The position numbers were made by a program, and so were the translations under genes. This document shows positions 1 to 8,630 of a stretch of DNA of 64,000 nt, one piece after another. The notes below the pieces were generated by a model. The model saw only the letters and a list, made by a program, of their open reading frames with translations. It had not been told where the DNA came from and did not search any database. Source of the stretch: Epilithonimonas zeae (GTDB lineage: Bacteria > Bacteroidota > Bacteroidia > Flavobacteriales > Weeksellaceae); the NCBI RefSeq assembly GCF_023278365.1, contig NZ_CP075338.1:248001-312000 (forward strand). The letters are read 5' to 3'. How positions within the stretch are numbered: position 1 is the first letter of the stretch; every line of letters begins with the position of its first letter.

Positions 1-3000
1 AGCCAGAGCGGTAATGGTCAGGCAGGTTATGGATGGAATATCACCGGGACTTCAATGATTTCGAGGGGAGGAAGAAGTAAAGAAGTTGATGGTGTAACAA
101 TAGGTCCTCAATTTGATAATTCTGACCCCTTTTATTTGGATGGACAACGCTTACTAAAAGTAAATGATACTGATTATGTAACTGAGAAGTTTTCTAAAAT
201 TAAAATTCAGAAGTTCAGCAGTGGAGAATACTCTTTCATCGTAAAATATACAGATGGCCGAATAGCTAAATATAAGCAACTATTGACAGGTCAGCATTAT
301 ATTTCTGTTATGCTGGATGCTTTCGATAATGAAATACATTACGGGTATAATATCGAGCATAATACACCAATGTTGATAAGAGTTTCATATGGCGGGACGA
401 GCTGGACAAATGATAAGTTCTTTGTCAATATTACATATAAAAATCGAAGAAATGGAATTACTATTTACAGAGATGGAGCACCTACTCTCAGTTTTTCAAT
501 AATTGATTTCATCACTACATCTTCTACATATACGGGAACTTACCGAACCTATCAGCTTTCACACGATTATATAGAAAACAATACCACTGAAAGACTACGA
601 ACAATTACGGTGTCAAACGAAAACAACGAGACACTAAAACCTGTCAAGTTCAATTATAACACTCCTTCAAGTACAGGACAAATTAATTATTTATCTAAAA
701 CTTCAACGGCAATTCCAAGCGGTACTACTGGATTAGGGAGTATTGCAATGGGGGACTTTTTTGGTAGAGGAGAAGTGGAGCCTATCTATCAAGTTAAGAA
801 TTCGAACAATTCTTATTCACTTTATGGTAACGCGGGACGACTTAATACGTCCGTGGGGAATAAGGGTAATGATGAATTCTTTGCAGGAAAAATACTTATT
901 AATAATAGAATCAGTAAGAATGATCAATTAATTACTGCGTCTACAGATTACCTTGGTGATTTTTCGGATGAAAATGAAGGTTACAATGAATATAATAATC
1001 ATTTAGTTGACAGAATTACTTTTTATATCAACGATCTTGTATCGAATGTTTCAAGACAGGTAACCGTCGACGTGAAGGGAAGCACTGCTACACATGTTGA
1101 ATATGATCCTTATAATGGTAATCAGCCTGAAACAGCATATGTCTATCGAGATACTACTGAGAGGGAATTTATTTCAGGAGATTTCAACAATGATGGATTA
1201 ATAGATTTTTTGATCCATGAACCTGCTAGTACTAATCGTAGTGCACAATTATATTTAGTAGAAATTGGGAAAACTCAAGGCGGATCACTAACGGCGAGTA
1301 AGATATCAGGTCCCTTGAATAATCTTTATTTGAAAGATCCTTATCTACTCGAATTTGATGGTGATGGAATTCCGGAGATTATGACTGTCAATCAATATTC
1401 TGGACAATATTCAGTTTATAAAATTGATTTGGCTAACAAAATCAATGGTATTGATTATAATTCTAAAACTCTGCTTTCCAATCAAAGTATTCCAAATTAC
1501 ATTAATTATAAAACACCTCTTTTTTTTGGTGACTTTAATGGTGATGGTCTTACAGACTTTATGACTCCTCATAAAGTTTATAAAATGGATGAAAATGATT
1601 CTTCATTAGCTAGGGAATTTTATAAAATTGAGAATGAACCATTAAATTGGAATAAATTCATTTCAACGGGAAAAGCATTTTTAGTTAGCACAGAAGATCT
1701 TAGTGCACAAAGAATTGCTTACATTGAATCCACTCAAAGAAACATTATTAAAAAAAGTTCATTCTGGCAAAAATTATGGTCTGGTAAAATGGATTCATAT
1801 GAAGGTTCAGAATTTTCTACCAATAGTATTATTGTTACTGATTTTAATGGAGATGGCCGTTCAGACATTATTATGGTTAATAAGATTGGTAAGATTAAGT
1901 ATAGTACGACAGGAAACCTACGTAGTGCTGTGGTTGAAAATATTGGAAATAACTTATCCTTTAGACAAGCGACCGGTGGATTTCCATTTTATCAAACAAT
2001 TAATTTCCAGTCTAAGATTGCTAACCGAATAAGTTACATTCAGAATATATCAGCTAATACAGCTTCTACAAGTATATTTAGCTCAATCAATAACCCGGTC
2101 AAGCCAATTGATAATCTCAATTATTCTCCTTTCACACTTATTTCACCCTCCGCACAACTAGGACAACTGAACCAGTATAAATCCGGAGTTCTTTTTAACG
2201 ATGTTTTAACTGGAAGTTCAGGAGCATGGGTAGTTGATAACGATAAATTTCTTGAGAAACAAATACAGGAGGTCGATAACGGCTCAGGAGTATTACAAAA
2301 AATAGAGTATAGAGTAATGGCTCCTAGCCACACCAAAAGAGAAGCTCCATACTATTATGATAAGTCAGAAGCAGATAAATTTGAGTATCCAATTTACATT
2401 CATAATACAAATTCAGGAATGTACCTTGCGCACAAAATACATACAGAATTTGATGGAAAAATTCTTACAAAAGAATATAGATTTGAGAATGGAGTACAGC
2501 ATTTGGAAGGTAAAGGATTTATTGGATTTCAGAAAACTTATGTCAGCGACGCGTATGAATCTGAAATTAAAAACGGGATTTATATAAATAGATTTCCTTT
2601 GAGGGCTGTTTTTTGGAATATTTCAAGTAAAGATCCTTTAAACGAGAATGCTGTCTCACGAACTACTTACGGTGGAATAAAAGATTTTTTCACTGTAAAT
2701 AGAATTAAGAATGAAAAATTCACTCAAGGCAGCCAGTACCTAATCCTTGCGACAGAAGAGGAATCAACAGATAATCTGAAAAGAATTGTAATCAATAAAA
2801 GATATAGTTATGATCTCGCGGATGATTTTAAACTGAAGAAAGCTTACACCGATTATGATAGTGTAGGCAGTACAGAATCAACGTATTCCTATAAGCCCGA
2901 ATATAATAACGGAGACCACTATTTCTATGGAAAGATTGCTTCAGTAACTGAGACGACGTACAGAGACAACCTATCCTTTACTACACGTGAAGAAAGCGAT

Positions 3001-6000
3001 TATTTTCCTAATGGGAATGTTCAGGAGAATAGAAAATTTGGTAATGATGTTAATGCACCACCAATAATTACCAATTACACTTATGACCAGATTGGAAATC
3101 TTATTACCCAAATCGCCTCTACAAGTGGTATAGCATCACAGACCACATTATATGAGTATGATGCAACTCAAAGGTATGTTAAGAAAACAGTAGAGCCGAA
3201 CGGATTATTTTCAGAATATATTGTTAACTCACTAGGCAGAGTTTCCGAAGAAACTTCACCATTAGGGCTTAAAACCTATTATCAATTCGATACTTGGGGA
3301 AACATTATTAAGATCACAGATTATCTTGGCAAGAAAACGACGATCACTAAAGCACTTGCGAACTCACCTACTGGTGCTGCTTATACACTTTCAAAAAAGA
3401 GAGAAGGTGGAGCAACGACCGTTATTACATTTGACAAATTTGACCGAGAGATACAATCTAGGACCCAAAGTATTAATAATAAATGGACTGTTGTTCAGAC
3501 GGAATATGATCTGTATGGTAGGAAATCTAGATATTCAGAACCTTATTATCTGGGCGAGACTCCTAAATGGAACAAAGTAGAATATGATGAGCTTAATCGA
3601 CCAGTAAAAATGACATCTTTTACAGGAAAAGAAATAAAGTCCTGTTATGAGAAGATGAAAGTTACAGTTGATGATGGTGGTAAATTGACCTCTAAAACAC
3701 TTGATGCAATGGGCAACATTATTCGAGTTCAAGATTATGGAGGAATTATTAGTTATGAATATTATCCAAACGGTGCTTTAAAAAATACGAACTATGAGGG
3801 AATAAAAACAAGCTTTGAGATTGATGGGTGGGGTAATAAGACAAAAATGATTGATCCATCGGCTGGTACTTTTACATACCAATATGACAATCTCAGCAGG
3901 GTCATTAGGGAAGATAATCCTAAGGGATATACGATTTTTGCATACGACGATTTAGGTCGACCATTATCAGAAAAAACATACGGTAATTCTACCACTGATA
4001 ATACTAGCATTGAAAAAACGTATTCCTACAATAACAATACAAAACTGCCTTTGACAATTAGTGGGCAGAGTAACGGTAATACATTTGTTTATACTACATA
4101 TTATGATCAGTATTACAGAATAAGTGGTAAAAAGGAACAGACGCCGGATTTCACTTATATAAGTAATACAACATTTGACGATTATGGTCGTGCGGACGTC
4201 ATTACATATAGTAGTACAATCAATAATCCTAATCATACAACCACCTCTTCAATAAAGAACATTTATGATACTAATGGTACACTAATACGCCAAAATGATG
4301 CTGCATCTGGCAATAAAATATGGAGTATTACAAACATTAATGCTGATGGTAAAATGACCGATATGGAGTATGGAAACGGTTATATTATAAAGAATAGTTA
4401 CAGGGAGAGTGATAACACTCTTACTGATATTCAGCACATAAAACAATCTGACCACTCAATAATTGATATTGGGTATGATTATGATTTAGATAGAGGTATC
4501 TTGAAGTCCCGCAATAACAGAACTTTCGGAAAAGTCGAGGCTTACGCATACGATAAGCTGAACAGACTGTTGACAGAAACTGTAAACAATAATGTCGTCA
4601 ATGAGTATACATATGACCAACGCGGTCGTATGACATCTAATACTGAGCTGGGAAAATATAATTATAATGCCGGTGACTATAAATTGCAAAGCATCAATTT
4701 TAATACTAATGGTCAAAATGTCAATGCTCAAAGAGGATTTGCCGAAATAAGTTTTAATGCTTATAGAAGCCCGCTAAGAATTACTCTTGCAGGTAAAGAT
4801 GACCTGCGATTTAATTATAATATACTGAAAACCCGTTACGAAATGACATCTTCCGTAACTGGGAAACAGAAATTATACTCATCCGATTTTGCCATTGAGA
4901 TTACAAAGCAAGGGAATAAGACAGAGATCATTACGTTCGTTACAGGAGATCCTTATAGTGCCAATTATATCAAAAAGGAAACTTTGATCAATGGTAGTGT
5001 TAGTGAGATTGGAAATTACTACCTTCACCGTGACAATCAGGGTAGTATCCTGGCTATTACCAAAGCTAGTGATGGTGCAGTAGTAGAAAAACGTTATTTT
5101 GATGCATGGGGTAACCTAAAAGCGATGACCAATGCTCAGCAACAGCTTGTTACTAATAATGCTCAAATGCAGTTTATGGATCGTGGTTATACAGGACATG
5201 AACATTTGCAAAGTGTGGGGCTGATCAATATGAATGCGAGGATTTATGATCCTTTGGTCAAAAAGTTCCTGAGTGCAGATAATTTAGTTTCAGACGCATT
5301 CAATACACAGGCTTATGACCGATATTCTTACGTGCTAAACAATCCATTGTTATATATGGATTTGGATGGTAATGAGCCAATTACATTTACGACTGCAGTC
5401 ATCATTGGGGTAGCTGTTGCGGTTTTTTCAAAAGCAATCACAAATATGATTAGTGGTATACCTTTTTGGTATGGACTTGGAAAAGCTGCTACTATGGGTG
5501 CTGTAAGTGCTGCAATAAGTTTTGGAATTGGAAGTTTAGCGACTTCGACCTTTGGAACAGTGGTAAGTGTTGGAAAAGCTGCATTCGAGGCGGGACTTCA
5601 TGCGTTAAGTAGCGGTGCAATGTCTGCATTGGATGGCGGAAAATTCGGAAGCGGATTTTTGAGTGGAATGATGTCATCTTTGGTTTCTTCTGGTATTCAA
5701 TCACTTGGGCAGACTGGTCAAACATTAACAAAAGTGATAAATGGAAAAGAAATCACTTCGCCAGTTCTGAATGGTTTTGGGCAAAATTTTATGAAGGCCA
5801 CAATGCTTGTTGCAGGAGGCTTATCGGGCGGACTTTCTGCAACCATTGCAGGTGGGCAGTTTAGTGATGGTCTTCGACAAGGATTAATAACAAGTGGATT
5901 AAATCATTTAGCGCATTTAACTGTTGAAAGTATTAAGGAGTCAGCAATTCGAAATAAAATAAAAGATGCAATAATAGAGCGATGTGGTACCGAGTATCTA

Positions 6001-6495
6001 AAATGGCCTGTTACAGAGGGTACTTTGCTAGATCTAGCTGAAATTTTCCCCGATCTATATAGTCAAACTGCAAAGGATTTCTCAATAGCAAATGCTGAAA
6101 ATATAAAGGATTTTGCAAGTGAAGGTTTTTCACTAAATATGGGTGGTGAAATAGTGGATAAGGTTGGATGGAAATCTAATGGACTAACAGATAGTTTTGG
6201 AAATGGTAAAGTTATAATAGCTCCCGATAGAGCCAGACAAGGAATTTTGTTTTTTGCGAGCACATGGTATCACGAAGGAATACATTCGATACACGCAGTT
6301 TCAGGATTCACTCGGGCAAACTATGCAAGATTTGTTAATCTTGGCTTTAAAAATGCTGATTATTTGGCTAGAAGTGTTTCGGAAGCGATAGCTCATTCTA
6401 CAATAGACTCTATGACAGGCTCGACAACATCTCCATTTATTTTAAAACCATATCTCAAAGGGTTTGGGATGTGGTTAGGTTTATCGATACATTAA
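1..6495 (+). CDS. RHS/YD-repeat protein with FG-GAP repeats and zincin-like C-terminus (5' end outside window)
   Basis: The frame is open from base 1, and the codons before the first internal ATG (55) read GQAGYGWNITGTS, the N-terminal SpvB/RHS 'GWNI' block, so the gene starts upstream of the window. FG-GAP/VCBS-type DFN(G/N)DG motifs lie near 1178, 1530 and 1840, with a related FDGDG near 1355. YD repeats run from about 3070 to 5030, and the conserved RHS core end (RIYDP ... YVLNNPLLYMDLDGN) sits at about 5240-5370. RHS cores form a shell around a variable C-terminal toxin. Here the tail has a Gly/Ala-rich hydrophobic stretch (5380-5930) followed by a domain with HEGIH (6271-6285), a classic HExxH zinc-protease signature, and a later acidic SEAIAHS segment that could give a third ligand. 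Surface or secreted polymorphic toxin is inferred from the family; the protease activity is inferred from the motif only. Confidence 0.9.
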   Translation, partial: SQSGNGQAGYGWNITGTSMISRGGRSKEVDGVTIGPQFDNSDPFYLDGQRLLKVNDTDYVTEKFSKIKIQKFSSGEYSFIVKYTDGRIAKYKQLLTGQHYISVMLDAFDNEIHYGYNIEHNTPMLIRVSYGGTSWTNDKFFVNITYKNRRNGITIYRDGAPTLSFSIIDFITTSSTYTGTYRTYQLSHDYIENNTTERLRTITVSNENNETLKPVKFNYNTPSSTGQINYLSKTSTAIPSGTTGLGSIAMGDFFGRGEVEPIYQVKNSNNSYSLYGNAGRLNTSVGNKGNDEFFAGKILINNRISKNDQLITASTDYLGDFSDENEGYNEYNNHLVDRITFYINDLVSNVSRQVTVDVKGSTATHVEYDPYNGNQPETAYVYRDTTEREFISGDFNNDGLIDFLIHEPASTNRSAQLYLVEIGKTQGGSLTASKISGPLNNLYLKDPYLLEFDGDGIPEIMTVNQYSGQYSVYKIDLANKINGIDYNSKTLLSNQSIPNYINYKTPLFFGDFNGDGLTDFMTPHKVYKMDENDSSLAREFYKIENEPLNWNKFISTGKAFLVSTEDLSAQRIAYIESTQRNIIKKSSFWQKLWSGKMDSYEGSEFSTNSIIVTDFNGDGRSDIIMVNKIGKIKYSTTGNLRSAVVENIGNNLSFRQATGGFPFYQTINFQSKIANRISYIQNISANTASTSIFSSINNPVKPIDNLNYSPFTLISPSAQLGQLNQYKSGVLFNDVLTGSSGAWVVDNDKFLEKQIQEVDNGSGVLQKIEYRVMAPSHTKREAPYYYDKSEADKFEYPIYIHNTNSGMYLAHKIHTEFDGKILTKEYRFENGVQHLEGKGFIGFQKTYVSDAYESEIKNGIYINRFPLRAVFWNISSKDPLNENAVSRTTYGGIKDFFTVNRIKNEKFTQGSQYLILATEEESTDNLKRIVINKRYSYDLADDFKLKKAYTDYDSVGSTESTYSYKPEYNNGDHYFYGKIASVTETTYRDNLSFTTREESDYFPNGNVQENRKFGNDVNAPPIITNYTYDQIGNLITQIASTSGIASQTTLYEYDATQRYVKKTVEPNGLFSEYIVNSLGRVSEETSPLGLKTYYQFDTWGNIIKITDYLGKKTTITKALANSPTGAAYTLSKKREGGATTVITFDKFDREIQSRTQSINNKWTVVQTEYDLYGRKSRYSEPYYLGETPKWNKVEYDELNRPVKMTSFTGKEIKSCYEKMKVTVDDGGKLTSKTLDAMGNIIRVQDYGGIISYEYYPNGALKNTNYEGIKTSFEIDGWGNKTKMIDPSAGTFTYQYDNLSRVIREDNPKGYTIFAYDDLGRPLSEKTYGNSTTDNTSIEKTYSYNNNTKLPLTISGQSNGNTFVYTTYYDQYYRISGKKEQTPDFTYISNTTFDDYGRADVITYSSTINNPNHTTTSSIKNIYDTNGTLIRQNDAASGNKIWSITNINADGKMTDMEYGNGYIIKNSYRESDNTLTDIQHIKQSDHSIIDIGYDYDLDRGILKSRNNRTFGKVEAYAYDKLNRLLTETVNNNVVNEYTYDQRGRMTSNTELGKYNYNAGDYKLQSINFNTNGQNVNAQRGFAEISFNAYRSPLRITLAGKDDLRFNYNILKTRYEMTSSVTGKQKLYSSDFAIEITKQGNKTEIITFVTGDPYSANYIKKETLINGSVSEIGNYYLHRDNQGSILAITKASDGAVVEKRYFDAWGNLKAMTNAQQQLVTNNAQMQFMDRGYTGHEHLQSVGLINMNARIYDPLVKKFLSADNLVSDAFNTQAYDRYSYVLNNPLLYMDLDGNEPITFTTAVIIGVAVAVFSKAITNMISGIPFWYGLGKAATMGAVSAAISFGIGSLATSTFGTVVSVGKAAFEAGLHALSSGAMSALDGGKFGSGFLSGMMSSLVSSGIQSLGQTGQTLTKVINGKEITSPVLNGFGQNFMKATMLVAGGLSGGLSATIAGGQFSDGLRQGLITSGLNHLAHLTVESIKESAIRNKIKDAIIERCGTEYLKWPVTEGTLLDLAEIFPDLYSQTAKDFSIANAENIKDFASEGFSLNMGGEIVDKVGWKSNGLTDSFGNGKVIIAPDRARQGILFFASTWYHEGIHSIHAVSGFTRANYARFVNLGFKNADYLARSVSEAIAHSTIDSMTGSTTSPFILKPYLKGFGMWLGLSIH

Positions 6496-6502
6496 TTAAA
6501 TT

Positions 6503-7102
6503 ATGAAGATTAACATTAAATATTTGCTATTTGTTTTTTTTATCAACTTATATAGCGCACAGATTGAGACTGAAATACAAACAATTCAGGAACCTGAAAC
6601 ATATATCCAGATAAAAGTAACTAATAGTACAGATAAAAAGGTTTTGATTTATGATAGTTTTTTATATTCAGATTATAACATTTACCAATCTGATGATGAT
6701 AAAATAATAGCCTTGGAAAATTATTCCCCAAGCAGTCATTTGGACTACGGAAATTATCAGTCAAATTTTAATAAAAAGCTGATAGAAGAAACCCAGATTG
6801 AATATAATTTGTCATATGAAAATGCTGTTTATTTTCTACAGAATAAGAAGACATCAATTATCGTAGAACCAAATACCATAAAAACTATTAAATTGAGAGT
6901 ATTTAATAGAGCGTCTAGACCTACTGGACTAATCAAGAATGTTTCATATCATTTGTCGGGTAAAATTGTATTTACTACTGATTTTTTTCCTAGAAAATTT
7001 GTTGACTGTTTAGAAAAACTAGGTTTTTATATTTTGAATGAAATTGAGATTCCAAAAACAAAAATAGATATAGACAAATTTTTTATTACAAATAAAAGAT
7101 AG
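6503..7102 (+). CDS. Small exported protein, candidate immunity partner of the RHS toxin
   Basis: This 199-residue protein starts 7 nt after the RHS stop codon and is probably co-transcribed with it. The N-terminus is a typical signal peptide: MKINIKY, a hydrophobic LLFVFFINLY core, then SAQ as a signal-peptidase site, so the mature protein should be periplasmic or surface-exposed. I recognise no family. The mature part is rich in Tyr, Asn and beta-forming residues (ETYIQIKVTNST near the start), suggesting a small beta-sandwich. A short unknown ORF directly after the variable end of an RHS gene is the usual place for an immunity gene. An exported immunity protein would fit a toxin acting outside the cytoplasm. 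The role is inference; the gene call is firm. Confidence 0.75.
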   Translation: MKINIKYLLFVFFINLYSAQIETEIQTIQEPETYIQIKVTNSTDKKVLIYDSFLYSDYNIYQSDDDKIIALENYSPSSHLDYGNYQSNFNKKLIEETQIEYNLSYENAVYFLQNKKTSIIVEPNTIKTIKLRVFNRASRPTGLIKNVSYHLSGKIVFTTDFFPRKFVDCLEKLGFYILNEIEIPKTKIDIDKFFITNKR

Positions 7103-7154
7103 CTTTAATCCATAATTAAATTTAAATATTTTAGTCTGAAATTGGCTGAAATAT

Positions 7155-7186
7155 AAAACCTTCAATTCTTTTTGAAGGTTTTTTTT
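7155..7186 (+). terminator. Rho-independent terminator after the RHS/immunity pair
   Basis: An AAAACCTTCAA arm pairs with TTGAAGGTTTT and is followed by an uninterrupted T run. It closes the RHS-small protein unit before the insertion sequence. Confidence 0.85.
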
Positions 7187-7227
7187 CGTATTACTTTCGT
7201 TGTGATTTAATCTTTACAAGTTTTATC

Positions 7228-7263
7228 TGGATGTACTAATTTAGCTTCCAGTTAAAGTTAAGC
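7228..7263 (+). repeat. IS3 left terminal inverted repeat
   Basis: Aligned with the reverse complement of 8454-8489, 26 of 36 positions match. The best blocks are TGGAT at the tip, TTCCAGT in the middle and AAGTTAAGC at the inner end. Confidence 0.8.
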
Positions 7264-7284
7264 ATAAAACCTTAATTTTAACCT

Positions 7285-7584
7285 ATGAAAGGAGAGCGAA
7301 AAATCTACGATCCTGCTTTTAAAACCAAAGCTGTTGAGCTAAGCAAAGAACGAACTAATGTGTCAGAACTCGCAAGGGAGCTGGGAGTCGCAGTCACGCT
7401 GCTTTACAAATGGCGTAAGGAGTACGAAGAATTTGGAGAAAGAAGTTTTCCAGGGAATGGAAAACTGAAACTGACACCCGAACAGGAAAAGATTCATGAG
7501 CTGGAAAAAAAGTTGAAGGATGCAGAATTAGAACGAGATATATTAAAAAAAGCAATCGGCATCTTCTCCAAGAGCGGTCGCTGA
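7285..7584 (+). CDS. IS3-family transposase OrfA
   Basis: This 99-residue protein carries an N-terminal helix-turn-helix of the HTH_Tnp_1/IS3 type (YDPAFKTKAVELSKE, then SELARELGVAVTLLYKWRKE) that binds the element ends. A leucine-zipper-like helix follows (KIHELEKKLKDAELERDILKK). The ORF ends just after a run of seven A residues (7545-7551) where ribosomes can slip into the OrfB frame. OrfA alone normally acts as a regulator, and the OrfAB fusion is the transposase. Confidence 0.93.
   Translation: MKGERKIYDPAFKTKAVELSKERTNVSELARELGVAVTLLYKWRKEYEEFGERSFPGNGKLKLTPEQEKIHELEKKLKDAELERDILKKAIGIFSKSGR
7545..7552 (+). other. Programmed -1 frameshift site joining OrfA to OrfB
   Basis: The frame-0 codons are TTA AAA AAA GCA over a seven-A run. 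The -1 frame is open from the slip point straight through to the OrfB ATG at 7632 with no stop codon, so slippage yields one OrfAB polypeptide. This matches the known IS3-family strategy. Confidence 0.85.
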
Positions 7585-7631
7585 AATATAAATTCATAAA
7601 AAATAATGAATCTATTTTCCCGATTGAAAAG

Positions 7632-8459
7632 ATGTGCAATGTTTTAAAACTATGTTCCAGTGGTTATTACAAATGGAAAAACAGGCCTTGCAGCAAGAAA
7701 TTGCTTTTGAAGGAAAAAATAAAACAGCAAATCACTTCAATATATTTTTCATCAAAACAGCGCTATGGCAGCCCTAGGATTACGTCTGAGCTAAATTCCT
7801 TGGGTTACAAAATATCCCGAGTCACAGTGGCTAAATATATGAAAGAGCTTGGACTGCGAAGTAAACTGAGCAAGAAATTTAAAGTGACTACAAACTCTAA
7901 ACACAATTATTTGGTGGTAGAAAATGTGCTGGACAGGAATTTTATAGCCGAAAAACCTGCGCAAGTTTGGGTTTCTGATATTACCTACATTCAAACCAAA
8001 GAAGGATTTTTGTACTTGACAACAGTGATTGATTTGTATGATCGGAAAATCATTGGATGGAGTTTAAGCAACGGAATGAGCACCGAAGAGACAAGTCTTT
8101 CTGCCTGGAAAATGGCTGTCAAAAACAGAAAAATAGGGGAAAGTCTAATTTTTCATAGCGACAGAGGCGTTCAATATGCAAGCAGAAAATTTGCAAATAC
8201 TCTGGAATTTTATGGAGTTACAAGAAGCATGAGCCGGAGAGGAAATTGTTGGGATAACGCTGTGGCAGAGAGCTTTTTCAAATCTTTGAAAACAGAACTG
8301 ATTTATGGAAACAAGCTTATTACAAAAGAAAAAATGGAGCTGGAAATATTTGAATATATTGAAATATGGTACAACAAAAAAAGACGCCACAGTGCCTTGA
8401 ATTATCAAACTATTGAAGAGTTTAACAATCAAAACAAAATTTATCAAAATGTAGCTTAA
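7632..8459 (+). CDS. IS3-family transposase OrfB (DDE integrase catalytic subunit)
   Basis: 275 residues from the internal ATG; the frame is open upstream to the slippery site, so the functional product is probably the OrfAB fusion. An HTH_21-type segment (SKQRYGSPRITSEL) precedes an rve integrase core with the DDE triad: WVSDITYI (first Asp), FHSDRGVQYAS (second Asp), and RGNCWDNAVAESFF (Glu). The C-terminal YNKKRRHSALNY block is typical of the IS3/IS150 group. There are no frameshifts or stops, so the copy is probably active or recent. Confidence 0.95.
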   Translation: MCNVLKLCSSGYYKWKNRPCSKKLLLKEKIKQQITSIYFSSKQRYGSPRITSELNSLGYKISRVTVAKYMKELGLRSKLSKKFKVTTNSKHNYLVVENVLDRNFIAEKPAQVWVSDITYIQTKEGFLYLTTVIDLYDRKIIGWSLSNGMSTEETSLSAWKMAVKNRKIGESLIFHSDRGVQYASRKFANTLEFYGVTRSMSRRGNCWDNAVAESFFKSLKTELIYGNKLITKEKMELEIFEYIEIWYNKKRRHSALNYQTIEEFNNQNKIYQNVA

Positions 8460-8489
8460 CTTATACTGGAAATTTTGTTTGCATATCCA
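8454..8489 (-). repeat. IS3 right terminal inverted repeat
   Basis: Partner of 7228-7263 (26 of 36 positions match on inversion). It starts immediately upstream of the OrfB stop codon region and ends in ATCCA. Confidence 0.8.
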
Positions 8490-8557
8490 ACTTGGATGAT
8501 AAAGCAAAAGAACTGTTTGAGTTTAACCATTTTGTAACAAATAGAAAAAGCAATTAA
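8490..8557 (+). pseudogene. 3' remnant of an interrupted gene
   Basis: Directly after the IS right end an open frame reads LDDKAKELFEFNHFVTNRK, then SN and a stop at 8555-8557. It has coding-like composition but no start of its own. No matching 5' part is visible on the left of the IS, where a terminator and promoter-like sequence lie. It is probably the tail of a gene destroyed by insertion plus deletion. The ending loosely resembles that of the small exported protein at 6503-7102 (FFITNKR), so it may be a displaced immunity-type gene. It could also be chance. Confidence 0.4.
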
Positions 8558-8573
8558 AAAATGGATAGAGAAT

Positions 8574-8605
8574 GAAAAAGAGCTGTCTAAAATCTTAGGC
8601 AGCTC
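8574..8605 (-). terminator. Terminator of the T9SS binding protein gene
   Basis: GAGCTGYCTAA arms pair across a short loop. Read on the minus strand the hairpin is followed by TTTTT, so it ends transcription coming from the gene at 8631-9470. Confidence 0.8.
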
Positions 8606-8630
8606 CTATATAATAAACAATTTTACTATT

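Larger units (their letters stand above)
7228..8489 (+). mobile_element. IS3-family insertion sequence
   Basis: This element of about 1.26 kb has two overlapping-type ORFs (HTH OrfA and DDE OrfB), a poly-A frameshift site and imperfect terminal inverted repeats that begin TGGAT and end ATCCA. It appears complete: both ORFs are intact and both ends pair. The three bases outside the left end (ATC) and the right end (ACT) differ, so no 3-bp target duplication is visible. That suggests recombination or deletion after insertion, or ends misjudged by a base or two. Confidence 0.88.
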
